Below the pieces are notes generated by a model. It did no database searches. It had not been told where the DNA came from and saw only the letters and a list, made by a program, of their open reading frames with translations. Shown piece after piece: positions 1 through 7,245 of a stretch of 17,697 bases of DNA. The stretch is from Acidimicrobiaceae bacterium. GTDB taxonomy: Bacteria; Actinomycetota; Acidimicrobiia; Acidimicrobiales; UBA8592. A program made the position numbers and the translations under genes. The stretch lies in assembly GCA_002715405.1 (NCBI GenBank), contig PAZD01000034.1, forward strand, positions 9,903 through 27,599. The letters are read 5' to 3'. Each line of letters begins with the position of its first letter. Position 1 is the stretch's first letter.

Positions 1-551
1 CAGTCAGAATTGGCACCCCAAGTAAACTTAAGTTTGACTTCATGATACTGAAGGGCAATTAATGGTAAAGCGAGACCAGGATTACGACAGAACCAGAATT
101 GAAGTGGGACCTGAACAGTTCCAACACCCGTTGCGGCACCAGCGGAACCCGAAGTTCCAATAGCACCTTGCATAGCTTTAAGACCAACCGCCTTAGACTC
201 AGGTGTAGATAATTCATTCCATATATTCATCCATTCACTATAATGACGGTCAATGCGCTGACCACCAATTTCAAGTTCAACTTCTGAAATTAGTTTAGTA
301 CCATCTGTAACATCGTCGACAGCCGATTCTGATGTAACATAAATCTTGTAAACTAAATCACCATTACGGGAAATAGTAACGGTGGAAGATCCACTTGGTG
401 AAGGGGTTCCATTAATAGTCTGTTGAATCGTTTCCATCGAGAAGTTAGTGTGTCTTCTATACACAACCTTGAAGAAAGTGATCTGTGGGTTACCCGTAAG
501 GTAGATATCCTGAGCTCCGTAAGCGACAAGTTGCATTAATCCTCCTCCCAT
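1..551 (-). CDS. MCP: Major capsid protein, copy A (partial, C-terminus outside window)
   Basis: Double-jelly-roll major capsid protein that forms the icosahedral shell of giant viruses. The reading frame starts at an ATG whose first base is 551 and stays open to the left edge, so about 183 N-terminal residues are visible. The start reads MGGGLMQLVAYGAQDIYLTG, followed by the NCLDV capsid signature NPQITFFKVVYRRHTNF, then ISRNGDL, an EIGGQRID segment, PLQFWFCRNPGLALPLIALQ and LKFTWGAN. By eye it is roughly two-thirds identical to the complete neighbour at 600-2096, and both genes share the same start context. Met6 is an alternative start, but the MGGGLM form is common to both copies. Base composition is clearly less AT-rich than the rest of the window, as often seen for highly expressed capsid genes. 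The identity is secure; only the 3' end is missing. Confidence 0.95.
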   Translation of the reverse strand, partial: MGGGLMQLVAYGAQDIYLTGNPQITFFKVVYRRHTNFSMETIQQTINGTPSPSGSSTVTISRNGDLVYKIYVTSESAVDDVTDGTKLISEVELEIGGQRIDRHYSEWMNIWNELSTPESKAVGLKAMQGAIGTSGSAGAATGVGTVQVPLQFWFCRNPGLALPLIALQYHEVKLKFTWGANSD

Positions 552-599
552 TGTTTTTATAACTTAAGCTTAGAAAAAAATTTTGGAAAAATACGTAAA

Positions 600-2096
600 T
601 TAAATAGCATATGCTAATCCCCCCATCCCTGACATGATTCTAAGAACATTATAATTAACAGCATATATATTACTGATTGTACCTGGTGAGCTTAATAATA
701 ATTTTGCGGATTCAATTCTAGAGAAATTACATGTTCCGGATGGTTGATGATCTTCCGGATTTAAAGCAAATGAAAAAACGAAGATATCTCTATTTAATTG
801 AGAACACCTTGATTGTGGATCTTGAATTCGAGCAACTATACTAACCGATGTATTATCAGCTGAGGTTAGAACTGGTAATCCTGGGGTTACACTGAATATC
901 GTTGTAGAGGTCGCGGTACTAACTGAATGAAAACCGATTTTAGAACCAGTTGTACCGCTGGCCGCAGAGTCGGTCACAGCGATACATAAGATATCTCCAA
1001 CTTTGGGAGTAGAGGTTCCACTTGTAGCGGTACCTAGAGTAACAACGGAAACATCATCAGATTCAGCCGCAATCCAGATTTCATTTGATGCGGGAGTACT
1101 ATCTGATGCATCTGCATTTTGAACGATTTCAATGGGAGTTGTTAATAGTTGTGGCCTTTCTGTTTCTTTAACATTATAACCCGGGATAGCACTATGATGG
1201 ACTAATGGTTGTTTAATTTTAAAATATTCTCTATCTTGATATGCGAATCTATCATGACCATTTAATTCGAGTTTGATTTGTTGAGAATGAATTGTATTTG
1301 CTTCTGTTGTACTGGTTGGAACAGACCAAATTAATTCTTTAACTGCGTGATCAAAATTTAGTTTAATGGTTGATCTAGAGGAACCTTCTTCTTGAATTTG
1401 TAATTGTTCAATTAGATATTCATGAGATACTTGAGCAAATCTCCTTCTTTCATCGGTATCGAGATAAATATAATCTGCCCATACCTCAATTGTAGGGGTT
1501 ACAGCCGCAAGGCCTGAACGACTAATACCATCTGCTAAGGCGCCACTACCCCATGTGAATTGTAGTTTGACATCATGGTATTGTAAAGCTATCAATGGTA
1601 ATGCTAATCCTATATTACGACAAAACCAAAATTGTAAAGGATACATAATAGATTGTTGTAGTGTTCCATTACCTGTGATAAGTGTATTTGAGAAACCACC
1701 TGTTAGATATTTAAATCCATTCACTTTTGATTCAGGAGTGGTGAGTTCTGACCATATTTGATTCCATTCTCGGTAATGTTTATCAATCCTCTGACCACCA
1801 ATTTCTATTTCAACATCTTCAACTAAGTAGTCACCATTAATACCATTACTATTATCTTGATCACACCGAATATAGATTTGATTTAATAAATCCCCATTAC
1901 GGGAGATTGTAACAGTGCCTGATGTAGTATATGTATCCGAAATAACACTAATTCCATTAATAGTTTGCTGAATACATTCCATTGAAAAATTAGTATGTCT
2001 TCGATAAACGACTTTAAAAAAAGTGATTTGCGGGTTACCAGTTAAATATATATCTTGAGAACCATAAGCGACCAGTTGCATTAATCCTCCACCCAT
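600..2096 (-). CDS. MCP: Major capsid protein, copy B (complete, 498 aa)
   Basis: Complete double-jelly-roll capsid protein. Visible landmarks are NPQITFFKVVYRRHTNFSM near residues 22-40, EIGGQRIDKHYREWNQIW around 100, PLQFWFCRNIGLALPLIALQ around 155-175, the second jelly roll beginning near the LIEQLQIQEE segment, the typical LNPEDHQPSGTCNFSRIESA near 445-465, and the classical C-terminus ending in MSGMGGLAYAI. These are hallmark MCP motifs. Between residues about 327 and 425 lies a Ser/Thr/Ala-rich, Cys-poor stretch that looks like an insertion in the second jelly roll, probably an exposed beta-rich loop or domain. The gene is tandem to copy A with a 48-bp gap and is followed upstream by PolB on the same strand. 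MCP genes are usually late and strongly expressed in this virus group. Identity is very secure; the insertion's function is unknown. Confidence 0.97.
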   Translation of the reverse strand: MGGGLMQLVAYGSQDIYLTGNPQITFFKVVYRRHTNFSMECIQQTINGISVISDTYTTSGTVTISRNGDLLNQIYIRCDQDNSNGINGDYLVEDVEIEIGGQRIDKHYREWNQIWSELTTPESKVNGFKYLTGGFSNTLITGNGTLQQSIMYPLQFWFCRNIGLALPLIALQYHDVKLQFTWGSGALADGISRSGLAAVTPTIEVWADYIYLDTDERRRFAQVSHEYLIEQLQIQEEGSSRSTIKLNFDHAVKELIWSVPTSTTEANTIHSQQIKLELNGHDRFAYQDREYFKIKQPLVHHSAIPGYNVKETERPQLLTTPIEIVQNADASDSTPASNEIWIAAESDDVSVVTLGTATSGTSTPKVGDILCIAVTDSAASGTTGSKIGFHSVSTATSTTIFSVTPGLPVLTSADNTSVSIVARIQDPQSRCSQLNRDIFVFSFALNPEDHQPSGTCNFSRIESAKLLLSSPGTISNIYAVNYNVLRIMSGMGGLAYAI

Positions 2097-2105
2097 TCTT
2101 GTTAT

Positions 2106-2126
2106 ATAATATTAGTATAATATTAT
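2106..2126. promoter_or_regulatory. Perfect 9-bp AT-only palindrome between PolB and MCP copy B
   Basis: The two arms ATAATATTA and TAATATTAT are exact reverse complements around a 3-nt centre (gta). The palindrome lies just 5' of the MCP start (about 10 bp from the ATG on the minus strand) and about 65 bp past the polymerase stop. It could be a transcript-end hairpin for PolB (mimivirus mRNAs are known to end at hairpins) or part of the MCP promoter. The DNA is so AT-rich that chance remains possible. Confidence 0.35.
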
Positions 2127-2190
2127 AAATAAATATTTATGATTAAATAAACTTAATAAAAAAGAATGATAATTTGTCCATAAGATTTAT

Positions 2191-5100
2191 TTATATGAAA
2201 GGTCCAAATAGTTTCTTTGTTTCTTCTTCTTCTTTTTCAAGGTCAAGGACTTGTTTTACAGGGTTCATGATTTGATTTGAGATATAGAATGAGTAATCAA
2301 TATCAATATTTTTTTCTTTTATATAATCGGGATGTTCAATTCGGTCCCCTTGAAGTATTTTTTTTTCTCTAGGTTGACCTTTTCTTAAACCTGATTTATA
2401 AGGATTATTAAAATCATAGATCATTTCAGGTGGGAGGATACGATACATAAATGGAATTCTGTCATTTGGTTTTGGTTTATTACCAGGATTCCTTTCTGCC
2501 ATTCTATCTGCGAGAGCTTTATGAGCGATTCCATCTGGATTCTTGTAGTAAGCACTCAGTGATTTAGATATAATAAACATACTATCATCCATCTTTCCAT
2601 CTTTAATTTTTTGGAGAGTATCTTTAAGCCAATCCATTGCTAGATTAATACTTTTTTGATTCATGATGATTTCGATAACATTTCCAAAGACATATTTTAC
2701 AATTGGAGCATTATCCCTTCTTTTCATAACAATACCCATAGATGTTCTTTCTTTAAGTTGATCTGCTGAATATTCATATTTGTCACCTGTATATCTTTTT
2801 TTAGAGATAAGGATGAAAGGATAAAATGTTTTTTCATATTCTAGATCTTGAGGACCATTTTTACGAAATTTCTTTTCAGTGATCCATTTACCTGCTTGAA
2901 TACCACAATCGATACAATATTGGAGTGCTTCTTTACCTTGAAGAGTGATCCATTGTCCATTTTCATTTTTCTTTTCCCTTGAGAATTTGACGAAAACAGA
3001 ATCTGTATCACCATACACGACATGTGGTATTTTAAAACCTTTATCGAGGGCCCATTCTTTAACACCTAATTCTGCATCATAGATTCTTTCTCTTCCAATG
3101 GATGTAGTACAAGCAGCGATTTTCTTAAAGAAGATGGGACTTGTTTTTGCACCCATTTGACCATATACTGAATTCGCTGTAACTTTATAAGCTAATTGGA
3201 GACCATCAAGAACTTTTTTTTTATCTTCGTTATTTGTTTCTTTGATAAGAGCCCTTGTTTTTTTCCTTTGATCGAGAAGAGTTTTAAGAATTGTTGGAAT
3301 AATACCAATTTCTCCTTTTGGTTTCGCAAAGTAACACGTTGTTTGTGAATCTGCTTTTAATTTATGAATTGTTTTCCCTTTTTGTTGGTATATATAGTCA
3401 TCATAGGATATGATATGGTGGGGTATTTTCTCTAACCATTGGTAATTATCTGGATTTTGATCAATTTCATTTTTTGTACATATAAATGTTTCATGAGATA
3501 GATTTTTTTCAATAATTGAATTTGGGTAAAGTGAAGCATAATCAAGAACAGAAACAGGATCATCAAGATAGATACCTGGTTCAGGATCGAGTACGATCGC
3601 ACCTTCGAAACCATCATCATTCTTATTTGTTTCATTAAAGTTTTTTAGAGTTGGAATTCTAGTATTTAGTTCTGAGCATTTCCTTACAACAAGTGAGAAT
3701 ATTTTAATACCTTGACCTCTTAGGAAAATATATGATAAAGGAACGGATGAAACATTTGCCATACCAATATTATTTGGTATTAGGTCGAGAAGTAATAGTA
3801 AATGAATACAAAGTTCACAATCCATAATACAATATTTTGCAATTTTTGCCCTCCCTTCACTTCCTCCATGTTTATGGAGACGAAATAGTTCTTGAGGAGA
3901 GACATCATCTTTTGATAGACACCATTCTTTAGAAATGATATCCTTTTTATATTTTTGGAAGCTTAATCTTCCTTCAAGTTTTATTAGTTTTGTTTTAGGA
4001 TTGACACCGATTACTTGAAATTTCCTTCCATTTTCGTATTTAAGTTGACCATACTTTGTATTTAGATTAATTAGGATATAATCTTTTTCTTTTAAATTTC
4101 CGGTATTATTAGTTTTAATAATTGTATAATCATTCTCTTTTCTGAAGTAGATATCGAGAGTCCCTTTCATAAAATGAGCGGAGACATTATCAAGTTTGTA
4201 GGAATCAAGTGAATGACTTTTTTGAATTTCTTTTTGAATATCGAAGATAATTCTACCATCCATTGAAATATAATTTAGAATATTATCACCTAAACCGGAT
4301 GAACTTAACTCTTTCTTCACAACTTGACATTTTTTTTCCCAATAATAATTATATTCCTTTGAAGTTACTTTTACGGGATTAACATTATCATTCATTTCTG
4401 ATATAATATCTGAATTCCGATTTCTCATAAGTCTTCCTAGACGATAAAACTCATATTTAGGACATTTTATATCACATTTATGATAACCCCCTTTATTCAC
4501 TTTACAATTTCTATGATGGGGGAATAGAAAATCAATACGTTTATTAATATAATCAAAATCAAAACCAAAGATATTATATCCTGTAACAATATCAGGATTA
4601 TGAAATAACATAAGATCTTTCCATTTTAGGAGAAGTTCCTTTTCTGATTGGCAACGATATATATTAATACCTTTAATATCATCACATATATCTTCCTTAG
4701 GTTTATCTTTATTACCAATAACTATAATCGAACGATCATAGCATGTTTTATCTCCATATTTATGGAATACTGTTCCAATTTGGATGATGGGGTCACCTTG
4801 AATAAGGATGAGTTCATTATTATCATTCTTGAATGAATTGAAAATTTTTGTAAGATCATTAATCATGGTATCTCTTGTTTTTGTATTTGCCTTTGATGAA
4901 TCTAATTTTAGTATAAATTCTGGAGTGAATGATTGAATAATTGATTCGAAGCTTTCTTTTGAATAAGGACCATTAATTGTAAATATATTTTGAACATCAT
5001 TTGATCCATCTTGAAAAGCATCACGAATCATTTGTTTGATTCTTTTAATTTTAAAATCATAACCATGGACTTCAAAGTTAAATGAGTTACGAAAGTAAGA

Positions 5101-5970
5101 TTCATGAATATCAATTGCTAATTTTTTAAAATCTTTATTAGGGTTTGGGAAATCACCATGAGAACTATCGCATTCAATATCAAAAGATGCTGTAATGAAT
5201 GAAGCGATTTGATCAATACTAATTGATTTGATATATTTCATAGGAAGAGTATCAATTTCAATATCAACATTAAATTTCTTTGATTCGTTAGGATTAAGGT
5301 TATTAGGATCAGTTACTTTGACTTCAACCCATCCACATGTATCTATTTTCTTTTCATGCATAAATCGAAGCATAGGATGTATTTTAGATTCATAAAGATT
5401 AGCAATACAATCACAATTATGTTCTTGAAGAAACCATGCCTTAAGATGTTGATCAATTTTATTGAAAACTGGTTTTTTATTTGTATATCCTCGAATATAT
5501 TCCCCATTGGATATATGTGAGAGATTCGTTGTAAAGAACGATTGAATTGAACTACTACATTTCCTCATATCATTATGATTTTGAAATGAGATTTTTGCAA
5601 AATTAAATTTCTTTATTTTATTTACTAATTTATCATAATTAAATCCATAAAAATTATAAGATCGAGATTTGGTGAGTAGATCTCTTTCATACGTACCATT
5701 CCATGAGGACCATGAATTACCTGATTTATTATTCCTTGCGTAGTAGGAGATAATTTTAAGAAAGGAATGAATTTTCGGATTCCCCCAATTATCTGGAATT
5801 CTCAGATAGAAGTATGGTTTAAATCCAACAATATTACAAACAATATTTTCATTTTCTTTTGTTTTACCATAAATGGTAATTACAAAGCTTTTTCCATATT
5901 CATTTTCATTGAGAGGGATATCATCTGATGAGAAATCAATTATTTGGAATTGATAAGATTTATCTTCCAT
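2191..5970 (-). CDS. polB: Family B DNA polymerase (replicative), 1259 aa
   Basis: Viral replicative DNA polymerase with 3'-5' proofreading, expected to copy the viral genome. The exonuclease domain shows Exo I as FDIECDSS (D264, E266), Exo II as GYNIFGFDFDYI (D471, D473) and Exo III as YCIMDCE (D717). The polymerase domain shows motif A DYASLYPNSII (D810), motif B KVTANSVYGQMG (K929) and motif C YGDTDSVF (D988, D990), then KKRYTGDKYEY (about 1057-1067) and a C-terminal thumb with the RMAERNPGNKPKPNDRIPFM segment. All catalytic carboxylates are present and there is no intein. The length is within the usual range for the delta-like PolB of giant viruses. It starts at the only ATG in good position (MEDKSYQFQ) and is divergent from the metallopeptidase gene with 79 bp between. 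It is transcribed in the same direction as the MCP genes. Identity is certain. Confidence 0.98.
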   Translation of the reverse strand: MEDKSYQFQIIDFSSDDIPLNENEYGKSFVITIYGKTKENENIVCNIVGFKPYFYLRIPDNWGNPKIHSFLKIISYYARNNKSGNSWSSWNGTYERDLLTKSRSYNFYGFNYDKLVNKIKKFNFAKISFQNHNDMRKCSSSIQSFFTTNLSHISNGEYIRGYTNKKPVFNKIDQHLKAWFLQEHNCDCIANLYESKIHPMLRFMHEKKIDTCGWVEVKVTDPNNLNPNESKKFNVDIEIDTLPMKYIKSISIDQIASFITASFDIECDSSHGDFPNPNKDFKKLAIDIHESYFRNSFNFEVHGYDFKIKRIKQMIRDAFQDGSNDVQNIFTINGPYSKESFESIIQSFTPEFILKLDSSKANTKTRDTMINDLTKIFNSFKNDNNELILIQGDPIIQIGTVFHKYGDKTCYDRSIIVIGNKDKPKEDICDDIKGINIYRCQSEKELLLKWKDLMLFHNPDIVTGYNIFGFDFDYINKRIDFLFPHHRNCKVNKGGYHKCDIKCPKYEFYRLGRLMRNRNSDIISEMNDNVNPVKVTSKEYNYYWEKKCQVVKKELSSSGLGDNILNYISMDGRIIFDIQKEIQKSHSLDSYKLDNVSAHFMKGTLDIYFRKENDYTIIKTNNTGNLKEKDYILINLNTKYGQLKYENGRKFQVIGVNPKTKLIKLEGRLSFQKYKKDIISKEWCLSKDDVSPQELFRLHKHGGSEGRAKIAKYCIMDCELCIHLLLLLDLIPNNIGMANVSSVPLSYIFLRGQGIKIFSLVVRKCSELNTRIPTLKNFNETNKNDDGFEGAIVLDPEPGIYLDDPVSVLDYASLYPNSIIEKNLSHETFICTKNEIDQNPDNYQWLEKIPHHIISYDDYIYQQKGKTIHKLKADSQTTCYFAKPKGEIGIIPTILKTLLDQRKKTRALIKETNNEDKKKVLDGLQLAYKVTANSVYGQMGAKTSPIFFKKIAACTTSIGRERIYDAELGVKEWALDKGFKIPHVVYGDTDSVFVKFSREKKNENGQWITLQGKEALQYCIDCGIQAGKWITEKKFRKNGPQDLEYEKTFYPFILISKKRYTGDKYEYSADQLKERTSMGIVMKRRDNAPIVKYVFGNVIEIIMNQKSINLAMDWLKDTLQKIKDGKMDDSMFIISKSLSAYYKNPDGIAHKALADRMAERNPGNKPKPNDRIPFMYRILPPEMIYDFNNPYKSGLRKGQPREKKILQGDRIEHPDYIKEKNIDIDYSFYISNQIMNPVKQVLDLEKEEEETKKLFGPFI

Positions 5971-5985
5971 TTATATATATATATA

Positions 5986-6021
5986 TGAAAATGTTGTTGG
6001 TTTAAGTATTTAACATTTTCA
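5986..6021. promoter_or_regulatory. Divergent promoter with 10-bp inverted repeat
   Basis: TGAAAATGTT (5986-5995) and its exact reverse complement AACATTTTCA (6012-6021) are separated by 16 bp in the 79-bp gap between the PolB and metallopeptidase starts. Each gene therefore sees the same TGAAAATGTT element in its own direction, about 41 bp (PolB) and 54 bp (metallopeptidase) from the ATG. TA-dinucleotide runs next to both starts could act as TATA-like elements. Shared use by two genes is inference. Confidence 0.45.
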
Positions 6022-6049
6022 AATTTATAATATACTGATAATTATATAT

Positions 6050-6625
6050 ATGAAAGAATTTTTCTTATTTTTCCTAAGTATATTTATTATTTTTAATATC
6101 GTAAATAAAATATACAAAAGGAATCAGGAAATATCACAAGTTGTATCGAATATTGATGGACGTAAATATATTGTAAGGAAGTTACCTGATTCACAAGATG
6201 CCGCAAATAAATTAGCAGAGATCAATAAAAAAATAGTTCAATTAATTGAATCATTAAGAAAAGAAGATAGAACAGGAATACATCGATTAAAACAAAGATA
6301 TAATCCAGATCAATTATCTGAAACAGGATTAGATGCTAAATATACATCATATTCTGTAAATAAAGGAGAAAGGATATCGATATGTGTAAGACAGGAAGAT
6401 AATACATTTATAGATGATAATATTATCATATTTGTATTTATACATGAATTAGCTCATGTAATGACTGAGGAGGTAGGACATACGAAAAAGTTTTGGGATA
6501 ATATGGCATATTTATTAGAGAAAGGAGAACAAATCGGTATCTATGTACCGGAGGATTATAGTAAACAGCCGGTTGATTATTGTGGTATGGAGATTAATTC
6601 AACACCTTATAAGAAATTTAATTAA
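6050..6625 (+). CDS. Membrane-anchored WLM/SprT-like zinc metallopeptidase, 191 aa
   Basis: The N-terminus (about residues 3-20, EFFLFFLSIFIIFNIV) is a single hydrophobic segment, so the protein is probably a membrane-anchored or secreted type. The catalytic core is FIHELAHVM (H132, E133, H136) followed by a third likely zinc ligand in GHTKKFWDNM (H144). This HELAH-x7-H layout with a following F-W is typical of WLM/Wss1-SprT-like metallopeptidases, and similar small HELAH proteins occur in other giant viruses. The C-terminal tail (YVPEDYSKQPVDYCGMEIN) is characteristic of the viral versions in my recollection. Known Wss1/SprT relatives cut DNA-protein crosslinks, but a membrane anchor argues for a different substrate here. 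The gene is divergent from PolB and its last 8 bp overlap the tail of the next, convergent gene. Fold assignment is good; substrate is unknown. Confidence 0.8.
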   Translation: MKEFFLFFLSIFIIFNIVNKIYKRNQEISQVVSNIDGRKYIVRKLPDSQDAANKLAEINKKIVQLIESLRKEDRTGIHRLKQRYNPDQLSETGLDAKYTSYSVNKGERISICVRQEDNTFIDDNIIIFVFIHELAHVMTEEVGHTKKFWDNMAYLLEKGEQIGIYVPEDYSKQPVDYCGMEINSTPYKKFN

Positions 6626-7154
6626 TATTATTAATTTTTTGGATTGTTTTCCTTCTTGATTTTCCTTTTGGATTGATAGTATTGTATACATTTAATTGTT
6701 GAGATCTATTAAGAGGTATCCATTTATGGACATAGAAAGCGTATTGAAATTCTTCTTTCCAGATACCTGGTTGTTTTATTGTAATATTATTGTAGATATC
6801 TTTATCACTTGATTCTATTTTTCCATTAAATATTCCATAGTGTGTATATTTTCCTTTTTGACCGATACCATTTTCGAATAAGTATAAGATTGTTTTATTT
6901 TTAATTGCTGATTTGATAAATAATTCTGCTTGATGAGAGGTGGAGCCTTTACCTTTTCTTTTTTCTTTCATATTTTCTTCATACATTCCAGCGCCAATAT
7001 GAATCAGATGATTGGTTAAACAGGATTCTTTCCTTTCACTACAACATGAATTTGCGTGAAAGAAAAGATGATTTTTTGGAAAAAGGTTTTCATTCTTTAG
7101 AATATTTTTTTTTTTTCGAGGAATTATTTCAATACCTCTTTTGGTAAGATTCAT
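6618..7154 (-). CDS. Uncharacterised basic protein, possible PUA/EVE-like fold, 178 aa
   Basis: I do not firmly recognise this gene. It begins with a lysine/arginine-rich stretch (MNLTKRGIEIIPRKKKN) and has a short cysteine group (NSCCSERKESC, residues about 36-45). A small globular region follows that contains HLIHIGAGMY, ILYLFENGIGQKGKYTHYGI and YAFYVHKWIPLNRS, and the end is basic (NPKGKSRRKTIQKI). The order of strands (a hydrophobic ILYLF strand, a glycine-bearing GKYTHYGIFNGK strand and a late YVHKWIPL strand followed by a helix) is reminiscent of PUA/EVE/YTH-like domains that bind modified nucleic acids, but that is only a guess. It is convergent with the metallopeptidase and overlaps it by 8 bp. 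Compact, uninterrupted coding between two real genes supports it as genuine. Confidence 0.7.
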   Translation of the reverse strand: MNLTKRGIEIIPRKKKNILKNENLFPKNHLFFHANSCCSERKESCLTNHLIHIGAGMYEENMKEKRKGKGSTSHQAELFIKSAIKNKTILYLFENGIGQKGKYTHYGIFNGKIESSDKDIYNNITIKQPGIWKEEFQYAFYVHKWIPLNRSQQLNVYNTINPKGKSRRKTIQKINNIN

Positions 7155-7169
7155 TCCTTTCTGAACGTG

Positions 7170-7186
7170 TTTTTTTTGAAAGTAAA
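7170..7186 (+). promoter_or_regulatory. T-run GAA element, copy 1
   Basis: Eight T residues followed by GAAAGTAAA, in the 91-bp gap between the divergent 178-aa and 1807-aa genes. The T7-8-GAA form recurs at 12675 and 16895. Only similarity between these three intergenic copies supports it; AT-rich background makes this weak. Confidence 0.25.
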
Positions 7187-7200
7187 TTGAGTAATCAAAT

Positions 7201-7214
7201 TTAATGTTTAAGGT
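7201..7214 (+). promoter_or_regulatory. Candidate promoter element upstream of the 1807-aa gene
   Basis: TTAATGTTTAAGGT lies 31 bp before the ATG at 7246. It is a close variant of TTAAATGTTCAAAGGT seen at 17654-17669, and of the AAATGTTC core upstream of two minus-strand starts (16903-16910 and 15027-15034). An out-of-frame 12-codon reading frame beginning at ATG 7227 overlaps the main start; ATG 7246 is preferred because it opens the long frame. Confidence 0.35.
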
Positions 7215-7245
7215 ATAAATAAAAAAATGAATGTAGATATTATAT

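Noticed and set aside
1555..1761. 68-aa plus-strand frame inside MCP copy B
   Set aside because: Antisense shadow of the MCP coding sequence with no motif.
2841..3635. Short minus-strand frames of 74 and 67 aa inside PolB
   Set aside because: Out-of-frame shadows of motif-bearing PolB coding sequence.
4648..4836. 62-aa plus-strand frame inside PolB
   Set aside because: Antisense shadow; hydrophobic composition comes from AT-rich complement.
2191..5970. Possible intein in PolB
   Set aside because: Motifs A, B and C are uninterrupted and the length fits an intein-free enzyme.
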